64,000 nt of DNA, from positions 2,410,805 through 2,474,804 of the forward strand of contig NZ_LN831197.1 of assembly GCF_001375535.1 (NCBI RefSeq), read 5' to 3'. Positions 39,852 to 48,420 of this stretch are shown here, piece by piece. The notes beneath the pieces are model-generated. The model was not told where the DNA came from and searched no databases. It saw only the letters and a program-made list of their open reading frames with translations. Made by a program: the position numbers and the translations under genes. The stretch's first letter is position 1. Every line of letters starts with the position of its first letter. This stretch comes from Bacillus niameyensis. Lineage in GTDB: Bacteria; Bacillota; Bacilli; Bacillales; Bacillaceae_C.

Positions 39852-39920
39852 TCAATTCAACAGCAGAAGGCAGGCTGATTCCCTATTCAATTGATCTACA
39901 AGAACATTCCACTTTTTCAT
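39852..39920 (-). CDS. Leader peptide of the bmrCD attenuator (BmrB-like)
   Basis: A 22-codon frame, MKKWNVLVDQLNRESACLLL then LN, with AAGGAGG nine bases before the ATG. Its last codons encode GCCTGCCTTCT, which can pair with AGAAGGC about 50 bases downstream, and the neighbouring AGCCT can alternatively pair with AGGCT there. B. subtilis bmrCD is preceded by bmrB, whose translation controls read-through when ribosome-targeting drugs slow translation. This is shorter than B. subtilis BmrB but sits in the same place with the same layout. Confidence 0.75.
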   Translation of the reverse strand: MKKWNVLVDQLNRESACLLLLN

Positions 39921-39964
39921 CTTCATCAGCCTCCTTTTCTAAAATTTAGTTTATGAATGTTCAT

Positions 39965-39994
39965 ATCGTATCATGCATATTTTTCCAATGTCAA
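39965..39994 (-). promoter_or_regulatory. SigA promoter of the bmr leader-bmrCD operon
   Basis: On the minus strand TTGACA (39989-39994), an 18-base spacer, TACGAT (39965-39970). Confidence 0.65.
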
Positions 39995-40058
39995 CGTTTT
40001 CTTTGATTTAATCAAAAATATAAATTTAAATTTTACTACTTTGGTATTATTTAGACAA

Positions 40059-40087
40059 TTTACATACAAGATTTCAAGTGATATTAT
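40059..40087 (+). promoter_or_regulatory. SigA promoter of the peptide transporter gene
   Basis: TTTACA at 40059-40064, 17-base spacer, TATTAT at 40082-40087; about 35 bases before the start codon. Confidence 0.55.
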
Positions 40088-40121
40088 CTTAATATAATTT
40101 TTTGAAAAAGGGGACTGCAAA

Positions 40122-41615
40122 ATGACAACTAAGAATTCACAACAGATCGTTGCGAGTGTCCCACAGAAAGGTTTTTTCGGGCATCCTAAAGGTTTGTTTA
40201 CGTTATTTTTCACTGAATTTTGGGAGCGATTCTCATATTATGGAATGAGGGCTATCCTTATTTATTATATGTATTACGCTGTTTCCAAAGGTGGATTAGG
40301 TTTTGATGAAACAACCGCACGATCGATTATGGCTGTTTACGGTTCACTCGTTTATATGTCGGGGATTATCGGAGGCTGGATTGCTGACCGATTATTCGGA
40401 ACTAGAAAGACCGTCTTTTATGGTGGTATTTTCATCATGGTTGGTCATATCGCTCTTGCATTTCCTGGCGGCGTTACCGCATTATTCTTGTCGATGGGAC
40501 TCATCGTCATCGGGACTGGGCTTTTAAAACCTAACGTTTCCAATATTGTTGGCGATATCTATAGTAAAGACGATAACCGTCGTGATTCTGGATTTAGTAT
40601 CTTTTACATGGGTATTAACCTTGGTGCTTTAATTTCACCTTTTATTGTCGGAACACTCGGTCAAAAGTATAACTTTCACCTTGGCTTTGGTGTTGCTGGA
40701 GTTGGAATGTTGCTTGGGTTAATTATTTTCCTAGCCACTAGAAAGAAGAACTTAGGGCTTGCAGGATCATATGTACCAAATCCACTTTCATCTGAAGAAA
40801 AGAAAAAGGTGTTTCTCACTATTGGTCTTAGTGCATTAGGCATTGTTGTTTTAGGTGCTATTCTCATATCTGCTGGGATTTTAACGATTAATCGTTTTAC
40901 AATGACTGTGAGTATTCTCGGTATCGTCATTCCAATTATTTACTTTACTGTCATGTTTCGTAGTAAAAAGACAACCGCAGATGAACGCTCTAACTTAACA
41001 GCTTATATTCCGTTGTTCATTGCAGCTATGATGTTTTGGGCCATTCAAGAACAAGGGGCGGTTATTCTTGCAGAATATGCGGATAAGCGTACTCAATTAC
41101 AATTGGGTGGATTGAAATTAGAAGCATCCTGGTTCCAATCATTAAACCCATTATTTATCGTTATCCTTGCTCCAATTTTCGCTGGCCTATGGGTTAAACT
41201 AGGAAACCGCCAACCGTCTACACCGAGGAAATTCTCGCTAGGGCTACTCCTTGCAGGGTTGTCTTTTCTCATTATGATTATTCCAGCCTATACTGGAGGA
41301 CCAGACGTACTTGTTAGTCCTATCTGGCTTGTACTCAGCTTTTTGATCGTTGTACTTGGAGAGCTTTGCTTATCTCCAGTTGGTTTATCAGCGACAACAA
41401 AGCTTGCTCCAGCCGCGTTTTCAGCACAAACGATGAGTCTCTGGTTCCTATCGAATTCATCTGCACAGGCGATTAATGCTCAAGTAGTAAAATTGTACAA
41501 ACCTGAAACGGAAATTGTTTATTTTGGTGTGATTGGTGGTATTGCGATCTTGCTAGGTATTCTTCTTTTTGTCGTTTCACCGATGATTCAGAGGTATATG
41601 AGAGGTATAAGGTAA
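40122..41615 (+). CDS. POT-family proton-dependent di/tripeptide transporter
   Basis: A 497-residue PTR2/POT protein with about 14 membrane helices. The ExxERFxYYG motif reads EFWERFSYYGMRAIL (about 30-44). The second family motif occurs as FSIFYMGINLGALISP, and AIQEQGAVILAEYA lies in the helix 7-8 region. It resembles B. subtilis YclF/DtpT-type transporters that import small peptides with protons. AAAAGGGGAC precedes the ATG. Monocistronic with its own terminator. Confidence 0.93.
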   Translation: MTTKNSQQIVASVPQKGFFGHPKGLFTLFFTEFWERFSYYGMRAILIYYMYYAVSKGGLGFDETTARSIMAVYGSLVYMSGIIGGWIADRLFGTRKTVFYGGIFIMVGHIALAFPGGVTALFLSMGLIVIGTGLLKPNVSNIVGDIYSKDDNRRDSGFSIFYMGINLGALISPFIVGTLGQKYNFHLGFGVAGVGMLLGLIIFLATRKKNLGLAGSYVPNPLSSEEKKKVFLTIGLSALGIVVLGAILISAGILTINRFTMTVSILGIVIPIIYFTVMFRSKKTTADERSNLTAYIPLFIAAMMFWAIQEQGAVILAEYADKRTQLQLGGLKLEASWFQSLNPLFIVILAPIFAGLWVKLGNRQPSTPRKFSLGLLLAGLSFLIMIIPAYTGGPDVLVSPIWLVLSFLIVVLGELCLSPVGLSATTKLAPAAFSAQTMSLWFLSNSSAQAINAQVVKLYKPETEIVYFGVIGGIAILLGILLFVVSPMIQRYMRGIR

Positions 41616-41621
41616 TGAACT

Positions 41622-41666
41622 CAAAATGGAGGTACTCACAAATTGGAGTGCCTCCATTTTTTTTAA
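41622..41666. terminator. Terminator between convergent peptide transporter and trpE
   Basis: AAAATGGAGG-T-ACTC pairs with GAGT-G-CCTCCATTTT, followed by TTTT on the plus strand. Confidence 0.88.
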
Positions 41667-41770
41667 TGTTCATTCATTTCCCATAAAATAACTTTAAATG
41701 TACAGACCTAGAAGCTTGATCTAGCAATGAATAGGTAAAAATTTCTTCACTTTGAAGTGCCTAACTTGAA

Positions 41771-43162
41771 TTAATATGGCTTCGGACTAAGCAGAGCCTT
41801 TGCCTTATTAATAGTCTCCTGATATTCATTGGCTGGAATCGAATCCGCCACTATCCCTGCACCAGCTTGTAGATAAGCCTTTTGGTCTTTTATAACGAGT
41901 GAACGGATTGCAATCGCAAAGTCTACGTCTCCATTGACGTTAATATAGCCAAGGGCACCTGCATAAACACCGCGTTTTATTCCTTCCAAATCATTGATGA
42001 TCTGCATCGCCCGAGGCTTTGGATCACCAGACACTGTCCCAGCAGGAAGGCTAGAAATAAGCGCATCAATTCCTGAGATTCCTTCTTTTAAAGTCCCTTC
42101 TACTTCCGAAACAATGTGCATCACATGACGATAATATTCAAGCTTCATATAATTTTTAACCTCAATCGTTTCAGGCGTGCACAATTCCTGAAAATCCCTG
42201 CAACTTAAATCAACGAGCATCCGGTGTTCAGAGAGTTCTTTTTCATCTGCCATTAATTCAGTGGCAAGTAGCCGGTCCTCTTCCTCTGTTTCACCCCTGC
42301 GCCGTGTTCCAGCAATCGGGTTTGTTGCTAATACCCTTCCACTTGTTTTGATGAAACTCTCTGGAGAGGCACCAAGGACAATGTAATCCGTAAAATCCAC
42401 ATAAAACATATAAGGCGATGGATTCGAATTCCGAAGTACACGATAAAAATGGAATGGATCTGTCTCTACTGCACCGACCATTCTTTGTGATACAACAACT
42501 TGCTGTACTTCACCAGCTTTAATATGCGCAATAGCTTTTTCTACCTTGCTCATAAATTCTTCTTTTTCAAGTTTCGGTTGAAATGAAATCGCACAATTTG
42601 ATAGAGTTTCGTCCGTTTCACGCTGTGATATTTGTTTTTCTAGCTCTAGGAGACGTTCCTCTAATTCCTCACTCGAGCGATTTCCTTGCAAATCAATCGC
42701 TAATAAATAAATGGTCTGTGCCAAGTGATCAAAAACAACGACATCCTCATAAACCATAAAATGAATATCCGGCATATTAATTTCATCTTCAGGGATATCA
42801 CCAATATCGACATATTGACGAATGGCATCATAACCGACATAGCCAACAGCCCCGCCATAAAAAGGAAACGGCAACTCTAAATCGAGATGTGGAAGCAATT
42901 TTTGAATATGGTCTAGTGGCCGACCTGTTTCCTCGGCAATTAATGTACCATTAGCCGCTTTTAATTTAGATTGATTGCCTTCACCAATAAATTCAAAAAC
43001 CGGGTTCACTCCAATAAAGGAATAGCGTCCTTGTTCACTATGCTTTAGCGAACTTTCCAGTAAAAACTTTTTCACACCTTCTAATCGCAAAAAAACATTA
43101 ATTGGTGTTAACACATCTCCATTCAGCTTTTTTAATTTGTATTCTGCTTGTTTCGTCTTCAT
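41771..43162 (-). CDS. trpE: Anthranilate synthase component I
   Basis: A 463-residue chorismate-utilising enzyme, first step of tryptophan synthesis. The N-terminal LLESS (about 34-38) is the tryptophan feedback site and argues for TrpE over PabB. The catalytic C-terminal half has GTRRRGETEEEDRLLATELM, HRMLVDLSCRD and LPAGTVSGDPKPRAM. No trpG/D/C follows: the next gene is convergent, so trpE is transcribed alone. Two T-boxes with Trp specifiers precede it. AGGGGAAGG lies before the ATG. Confidence 0.95.
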   Translation of the reverse strand: MKTKQAEYKLKKLNGDVLTPINVFLRLEGVKKFLLESSLKHSEQGRYSFIGVNPVFEFIGEGNQSKLKAANGTLIAEETGRPLDHIQKLLPHLDLELPFPFYGGAVGYVGYDAIRQYVDIGDIPEDEINMPDIHFMVYEDVVVFDHLAQTIYLLAIDLQGNRSSEELEERLLELEKQISQRETDETLSNCAISFQPKLEKEEFMSKVEKAIAHIKAGEVQQVVVSQRMVGAVETDPFHFYRVLRNSNPSPYMFYVDFTDYIVLGASPESFIKTSGRVLATNPIAGTRRRGETEEEDRLLATELMADEKELSEHRMLVDLSCRDFQELCTPETIEVKNYMKLEYYRHVMHIVSEVEGTLKEGISGIDALISSLPAGTVSGDPKPRAMQIINDLEGIKRGVYAGALGYINVNGDVDFAIAIRSLVIKDQKAYLQAGAGIVADSIPANEYQETINKAKALLSPKPY

Positions 43163-43188
43163 ATTCCTTCCCCTTCCATCATTTAAAA

Positions 43189-43460
43189 ATAAAAAAGCCC
43201 TCAGCTAAACACAAAACTGCGCTTAGCTGAGGGCGATCTTGATCGCGGTGCCACCTCAGATTGAAGATTAAATTTCCCCATCTTTTTCGGGTACTACCAT
43301 ACCCTATCCATGTAACGACGGAATATCGTGTTCCCCTACTTAATTGTTCAGGAAACCACTCGCAAGCCCATTCTGCGAAATCTCTCGTACCGGGTTCACA
43401 CCACCGCCGGCTCTCTGAAACGAAAAATCTTTCGCATACTCTTCTTGCTCTACGTTTTAA
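43189..43460 (-). promoter_or_regulatory. Proximal Trp T-box riboswitch of trpE
   Basis: T-box sequence AGGTGGCACCGCG (43244-43256) followed by terminator GCCCTCAGCTAA...TTAGCTGAGGGC and TTTTTT. Stem I has AGAGAG, a CCGG/CCGG apical stem with GGTGTGAA, then GCAGAATGGGC, whose codon is UGG (complement at 43368-43370). The UGGN bulge reads UGGC, which pairs with a G discriminator as in tRNA-Trp. Confidence 0.92.
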
Positions 43461-43577
43461 TGCTATTTAATTTTGATGAAGTCTTGTGCACCCATTTTTT
43501 GGGCAATGACGAGTAAAGCTGCCTCAATTGCTAATAAAACTTTAGCTACAGCTAATCAACAATACACATATAAAAAC

Positions 43578-43830
43578 GCAAAAAGGCCCCTCATCCAAAG
43601 GACGAAGGACCGTGGTACCACCTTAATTAGCTGACTTCAGCTCACTTTTCCACACGAGAATTCCATGTGTTTCCCCCTTGTAACGACGGGTTTTCGCCAA
43701 AGCCTACTTTCTTGAAAACGAGTTCGGTTTGGAAGCTCAGAAGTCCATTCACAATGCATGAGCACACCAGTTTCCACCAACCACTGGCTCTCTTTTGTGC
43801 CATTACTTTGTTACTACTCTTCATCATAGC
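43578..43830 (-). promoter_or_regulatory. Distal Trp T-box riboswitch of trpE
   Basis: T-box sequence AAGGTGGTACCACGG (43611-43625) followed by hairpin GGTCCTTCGTCC/GGATGAGGGGCC and TTTTT. Stem I has AGAGAG, apical CCAGT/ACTGG with GGTGGAAA, and GTGAATGGAC, codon UGG (complement at 43745-43747). The bulge is UGGU rather than UGGC, giving only a G-U match to a G discriminator. A second complete element on the same transcript. Confidence 0.9.
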
Positions 43831-43855
43831 TAATATTTTCAATTTGTTGCTTCTG

Positions 43856-43884
43856 ATCATAGTGGAAATTTTTCCAAATGTCAA
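43856..43884 (-). promoter_or_regulatory. SigA promoter of the trpE leader
   Basis: On the minus strand TTGACA (43879-43884), 17-base spacer, TATGAT (43856-43861). It sits right at the end of natB and drives both T-boxes and trpE. Confidence 0.8.
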
Positions 43885-43887
43885 TAA

Positions 43888-45051
43888 TTATTTTCCGAGC
43901 ATTAAACGGTGGTTATGAAATAACTTGTTCGCGATCGGGAATAAAATTCCTATCAGAACTACATACCCTCCCACTGCAAGCATAAAAGCCTCAACCGATA
44001 ATTGACCATTAAAAGAGTCGCGTACAAATAAAAACAAGTTCATGACAGGAATCACATAGAGTGGAAGATTCAATGATTCTCCGGCAAAAAACATGAATAA
44101 CATCGGCACCATAATAATACCCATTACTGGTGTAATGTAGTATCCCGCTTCTTTCACGGAATTGGCGAGCATGCTTAAGATCATTTCCAATTCAGCGATA
44201 AAGATTGCGTACAATACAATCAGACCAACACTCATTGAAATAAATAGTACCGGATCTTGAATAGCGCTCATACCTTTTTTAAGCTCTGATGTAAAGTTCA
44301 TTAATCCACTTAGAAGACCAACACAGAGAATACCCGTAAAAATACCGAGCAATGAAATTGTCAACCATTTAGCTAATAGTATTTTGATTGGTTTCACCGG
44401 GGTAATCAGCAATGCTTCAATCGTTTTCTTCTCCTTCTCCCCTGCGAATAGTTCAGTTGCAGATGGATACGAACCATTAGCAACTGCAATGGGGATTAAT
44501 AGTGGGAGCAGGAGCGCCAACATAAAGGAAGCTATTGCATCATTCTCATCCTTTGTTGTCTTCGTTTCAACTTGAAAAACTTCCAAAACGCTGGAATCAA
44601 TATTTTGATCTGCAAGGCGTAGTTGAACCGTTTCATTTTGCCAAGCCGAGAACACAGACTGCAATAGACCCCATGCACCGGAAGACTCCTGACTTCCCGG
44701 ATCAAAATAGACATTGACAGGTATACTCTTTTGCTGTTCTAGCAGCTCCTTCCAATCGGCTGCTATTTTGATCCCGATCTGTGTTTTCTTATCCTCAACC
44801 GCTTGTTGAACATCCTCATATGTTTCAATTTTAACATCTGGCAGATAAGATTCTAGCTTTGTCACAAATTCCGAATCCGTTCCTTTGTCTATCGCAATGA
44901 CAAAGGATTGGTCTCGATTCGTTGTTAAAAGTTTATCGTAAAAGAATGTGAGAGCTGCCATCATCACTATAGGAAATAAGATTAGCAAAGTGATACTTCT
45001 TTTATCTCGTAAAACATCTTTCATTTCCTTTAAAAAAATCGTTTTAAACAT
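43888..45051 (-). CDS. natB: ABC-2 type export permease, NatB-like
   Basis: A 387-residue ABC-2 permease: one N-terminal helix, a large extracytoplasmic domain (about 45-170) and five to six helices in the C-terminal half, with GEKEKKTIEALLITPVKP as the conserved cytoplasmic loop. It matches B. subtilis NatB (386 residues) in length and context. ATG overlaps the end of natA, with GGGGGG six bases before. In B. subtilis NatAB exports sodium and responds to uncouplers and alcohols. Confidence 0.85.
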   Translation of the reverse strand: MFKTIFLKEMKDVLRDKRSITLLILFPIVMMAALTFFYDKLLTTNRDQSFVIAIDKGTDSEFVTKLESYLPDVKIETYEDVQQAVEDKKTQIGIKIAADWKELLEQQKSIPVNVYFDPGSQESSGAWGLLQSVFSAWQNETVQLRLADQNIDSSVLEVFQVETKTTKDENDAIASFMLALLLPLLIPIAVANGSYPSATELFAGEKEKKTIEALLITPVKPIKILLAKWLTISLLGIFTGILCVGLLSGLMNFTSELKKGMSAIQDPVLFISMSVGLIVLYAIFIAELEMILSMLANSVKEAGYYITPVMGIIMVPMLFMFFAGESLNLPLYVIPVMNLFLFVRDSFNGQLSVEAFMLAVGGYVVLIGILFPIANKLFHNHRLMLGK

Positions 45052-45790
45052 AGAGATCCCCCCTGACAACTTTAGATGTGAACAAATAATTCAGATCCTG
45101 GCTATTTTCTTGTTCATATAGTTTTTCCAAATTGCCTTCATATACGATTTGCCCCTTGTGCATCATAATGACATCCTCACATAGTTGAGCTATTTCATCC
45201 ATAATGTGGGTAGAAAATATAATTGTCTTTCCTTCACTTTTATACTGATAGATAAACTCTCGAAATATATTAGATGAAGTTATATCAAGGCCTGTTGTTG
45301 GTTCATCAAATAAGATAATGTCAGGATTGTGGATGAGTGTCCGAGCGATTGCTACTTTCTGCTTCATCCCCTTTGAAAAGCCATCTACTTTTCGATCAAG
45401 GTACTTTCGCATCCCAAAGCGTTTCGCTAATATTTCAATCTGATTCTTTATATCATGTTGGGACATTCCATATAAACTTCCGAAGTATTCTAGATTCTCA
45501 CGTGCTGTTAATCTGTTATAAAGGCCAGTTTCCGATCCAAACAACACTCCAAGGCGATGTCGTATCTTTTCCTTATTTTTAAAAATATCCTCGTCGTCAA
45601 AGGTAATCGCTCCTTCATCCGGCTCAATCAATGTGCAGAGCATGCGGAGCAGCGTCGTTTTCCCCGCCCCATTTTCCCCAATTAATCCGACGACATGACC
45701 TTTTTGAACGGTTAGAGAAATATAGTCCACTGCTTTGACTATTTGCTTTTTATCTTTAAATTGCTTCGACACTTGATCGACGACAATCAT
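45044..45790 (-). CDS. natA: ABC export ATPase, NatA-like
   Basis: A 248-residue ATPase. Walker A GENGAGKTT (about 37), signature FSKGMKQKVA (about 134), Walker B IILFDEPTTGLD, H-loop STHIMDE. AAGGAG lies nine bases before the second of two ATGs three codons apart, which I take as start. It forms an operon with natB and is divergent from a LytTR response regulator and kinase, exactly as in the B. subtilis nat locus. Confidence 0.88.
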   Translation of the reverse strand: MIVVDQVSKQFKDKKQIVKAVDYISLTVQKGHVVGLIGENGAGKTTLLRMLCTLIEPDEGAITFDDEDIFKNKEKIRHRLGVLFGSETGLYNRLTARENLEYFGSLYGMSQHDIKNQIEILAKRFGMRKYLDRKVDGFSKGMKQKVAIARTLIHNPDIILFDEPTTGLDITSSNIFREFIYQYKSEGKTIIFSTHIMDEIAQLCEDVIMMHKGQIVYEGNLEKLYEQENSQDLNYLFTSKVVRGDLYV

Positions 45791-45859
45791 TTTGTTCATC
45801 TCCTTTTTCGTTATCTGTTACTCGTATTGTAAGGCGTAAAGCCGTTCCCGTCTCCTATC

Positions 45860-45896
45860 CTGTCGCGAAGGGGGTGTTATCTGTCGTGAATGGGGT
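45860..45896. promoter_or_regulatory. Direct repeat, candidate NatR (LytTR) binding sites
   Basis: CTGTCGCGAAGGGGGT (45860) and CTGTCGTGAATGGGGT (45881) are direct repeats exactly 21 bases apart, between natA and natR. LytTR-domain regulators typically bind two direct repeats spaced about two helical turns. Confidence 0.65.
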
Positions 45897-46004
45897 TAAT
45901 TCTCTCCTTGAAATCTATGTATCTCAAATTTTCATACGACAATCTGAACAGAAACCCAAAAATGCTTTATAATAATACATAGTCTTTTCAAAGGGGTTTT
46001 CTCA

Positions 46005-46703
46005 ATGAAAGTAGGAATTGTTGATGACCGACAAATAGATCTAGACAAATTGACATTTATTCTTAAAGGCGAAGAGGATGTTGAACTTGTTTTTGCAACG
46101 ACCGATCCTGAAATAGCTTATCAAGAGATCCAAAAAAACAAGATTGATTTATTAATAGCCGATATCGAAATGCCTGGAATTTCAGGCTATGAATTAGCGG
46201 ACTTTATCCAGACCTATGGCCTACTGACTACGGTTATTTTCGTGACGGCCAAAAGTGGCTATGCAGTCCATGCCTTTGAACTAAACGTACACGACTATAT
46301 TTTAAAGCCTTATAAAAAGGAACGCCTTTTGCAAGCACTTGCTAAGTATCGGGAAAAACAACATGCTGGGAATCTGACAGGACGGCTTGTCTTAAAGCAA
46401 AAGGGGCATATTGAAATGATTCCGAAGAAAGACATCATTTTTGTTGAACGAACAGGACGTTCCACATCGATCTATACAATCAACGATACATACGAAACGT
46501 ATTTAACGATGAACGAACTGGAGGGCAGTCTTCGTGAAAATAATTTTCTCCGTTCCCATCGCTCTTTTATTATCAATTTACATTACGTAAAAAGCTTTTC
46601 TATTTATACAAAAAAATCATACAGTGTAACTTTTGAAGGTACGAAAAAAATTGCGATGTTGACGAAGGAAAAAATGGACTATCTTCAAAAATATTATTTT
46701 TGA
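46005..46703 (+). CDS. natR: LytTR-family response regulator, NatR-like
   Basis: A 232-residue regulator. Receiver domain with phospho-acceptor Asp in LIADIEMPGISGYE (about 54) and Lys in YILKPYKKERL. C-terminal LytTR DNA-binding domain (about 130-230) with FVERTGRSTSIYT and FLRSHRSFIINLHYV. Length equals B. subtilis NatR (233). AAAGGGG upstream of the ATG. Followed after nine bases by its kinase gene. Confidence 0.88.
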   Translation: MKVGIVDDRQIDLDKLTFILKGEEDVELVFATTDPEIAYQEIQKNKIDLLIADIEMPGISGYELADFIQTYGLLTTVIFVTAKSGYAVHAFELNVHDYILKPYKKERLLQALAKYREKQHAGNLTGRLVLKQKGHIEMIPKKDIIFVERTGRSTSIYTINDTYETYLTMNELEGSLRENNFLRSHRSFIINLHYVKSFSIYTKKSYSVTFEGTKKIAMLTKEKMDYLQKYYF

Positions 46704-46712
46704 GGTGAAAAT

Positions 46713-47636
46713 ATGGAATGGTTTCTCTTATGGATTCCATGGATATTAGCGGTTGGCTGGACCCTTTGGATGAAAAGTATGATCATATCAATCATTGTGC
46801 TTTTGGGAGCGATCTATCAGCTTTTCTTAATAAAAAAGGATAGTTTTCCAGTTGCCTGGAAAAGAATAACGATAATCGTTCAATTATGTTGGCTAGCAGC
46901 TGCTATCTTCACAGGGAATCCCGTTTTAACAATAGGATTAATTATACAAGGAATCACCTTACCCTTTTTCAACTTAGCTCTTCGGAATGAAAAAAGGAAA
47001 ATAGCCGAGCTATCCAAAAACTATGAGCATCAAACTACTCTGCTTTATGAATTAAGAAAACAGCGCCATGATTTACAAAAACATATGGCAGCACTCCTTC
47101 ATGCAGATAATTCGTCCGATCAAACCGCACAATATAGAAACGAGATCCAATCACGTTTTACACAAATTGACCAAGTAGCCCGAAGCGAGTCTAATGTTGT
47201 TGCAGGAGCTTTATATGCTCACTATGTCGAGGCTCTGAAAAGAGGTGTGAAACTCGACTATCACCTTCAACAAACCCTTTCAAGTACACCCCTTAGCGAC
47301 TATGAGTTGATTGCATTTATCGGTAATATATTGGAAAACGCGATAGATGCTGCAGCTGCATTTGGGCAAGGTACGGTTTCATTGATTAGCAGGAAACAGA
47401 GCGGAATATGGATCATTTCATGTCAAAATGACACTCTGCCTTTAGGGAATGATATTATAGACAGGTTGTATACGAGTAAATCGAAATCAACTAAAGGTGA
47501 CCACCATGAAGGATTAGGCACTCAAGAAATCAGGCGCATCGTTAAGCACTATAAAGGAACTCTTGATTTTTCTGTGATTGATCAACAATTTACTTTAAAA
47601 ATTAAAATTCCGGATGTTCGGCAAGACTCAGTTTGA
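46713..47636 (+). CDS. natK: Sensor histidine kinase, NatK-like
   Basis: A 307-residue kinase of the LytS/AgrC-like class. N-terminal hydrophobic helices (about 5-90), a coiled coil, then RKQRHDLQKHMAALLHA with the phospho-acceptor His (RHDLQKH) and a short ATPase domain whose N box is IGNILENAIDAA. G-box is GDHHEGLGTQEIRRIV. Starts after GAGGTGA. Partner of the upstream NatR-like regulator, presumably sensing membrane or ion stress for natAB. Confidence 0.88.
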   Translation: MEWFLLWIPWILAVGWTLWMKSMIISIIVLLGAIYQLFLIKKDSFPVAWKRITIIVQLCWLAAAIFTGNPVLTIGLIIQGITLPFFNLALRNEKRKIAELSKNYEHQTTLLYELRKQRHDLQKHMAALLHADNSSDQTAQYRNEIQSRFTQIDQVARSESNVVAGALYAHYVEALKRGVKLDYHLQQTLSSTPLSDYELIAFIGNILENAIDAAAAFGQGTVSLISRKQSGIWIISCQNDTLPLGNDIIDRLYTSKSKSTKGDHHEGLGTQEIRRIVKHYKGTLDFSVIDQQFTLKIKIPDVRQDSV

Positions 47637-47639
47637 AGA

Positions 47640-48407
47640 ATGGGGGTGGCGGCACTGAAACCGTCTGATGAAATAACACTCGTAGATGCTTGCTTGTTAG
47701 CAGGGAAAATTTTAATGCAAAGTGGAGCGGAAACTTATCGGGTGGAAGATACGATGATGAGAATGGCGGCAGCATATGGCTTTATGGAAAGCCAAAGTTT
47801 CGTCACACCTACTGGAATTATTTTTTCACTTGAAGGATCTGATCCTTCTCAATTTGTAAGGATTAGTGAACGCGGGACAGATTTAGAAAAAATTGCGCGT
47901 GTTAACAGTATATCTCGTAAAATGGTGGAAGGTGAGTTAAGCCCTGTCGATGCCTTTCGCGCTTTAAAAGAGCTGGAAAAAGCGAATCTATCTTTCCCGA
48001 TTTGGGTACAGCTTGCAGCAGCTACACTTTCTAGTGGCAGCTTTTTAATTATGTTTAAAGGTGTATGGGCAGATTATCTTCCTGCCATGATCGTTGGCGG
48101 GCTCGGATTTGCCGTACTTTTATTAGTTCATAATCAAACGAAAGTAAAGTTTTTTGCTGAATTCACAGCATCCTTCGTCATTGGGCTGCTTTCCGTTTAT
48201 TTAGTCAAATATGGTTGGGGCAAGAAGCTTGATTTAATCGTCATTGCTTCCGTCATGCCGCTTGTTCCGGGATTGCTCATTACGAATGCGATTCGTGATC
48301 TAATGGCAGGTCACTTCGTTTCCGGATTGTCAAAGGGAGCCGAAGCTGTTTTGACCGCACTCGCCATCGGTGCCGGGGTCGCGGTTGTTTACTCGATATT
48401 GTTATAA
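47640..48407 (+). CDS. ThrE-type exporter, N-terminal-domain protein (DUF1212, YjjP-like)
   Basis: A 255-residue PF06738-type protein. The soluble N-terminal part has the family motif MQSGAETYRVEDTM (about 25) and SFVTPTGIIFSL, then five helices with PLVPGLLITNAIRDLMAGH. In E. coli the split pair YjjP/YjjB forms a dicarboxylate exporter, and fused homologues export threonine/serine. The ATG at 47640 has a poor ribosome site. GGGGGTGG inside the first codons is well placed for a CTG at 47655, so the true start is uncertain. Partner encoded next. Confidence 0.88.
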   Translation: MGVAALKPSDEITLVDACLLAGKILMQSGAETYRVEDTMMRMAAAYGFMESQSFVTPTGIIFSLEGSDPSQFVRISERGTDLEKIARVNSISRKMVEGELSPVDAFRALKELEKANLSFPIWVQLAAATLSSGSFLIMFKGVWADYLPAMIVGGLGFAVLLLVHNQTKVKFFAEFTASFVIGLLSVYLVKYGWGKKLDLIVIASVMPLVPGLLITNAIRDLMAGHFVSGLSKGAEAVLTALAIGAGVAVVYSILL

Positions 48408-48420
48408 AGGAGACTTAACA

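Noticed and set aside
39971-40213. 80-codon minus-strand frame over the peptide-transporter start
   Set aside because: It is antisense to the transporter and covers both promoters; no ribosome site.
43461-43574. About 30-codon frame (ending GAQDFIKIK) between the two trpE T-boxes
   Set aside because: No start codon with a ribosome site. It may be chance or a remnant, and it is too short to support.
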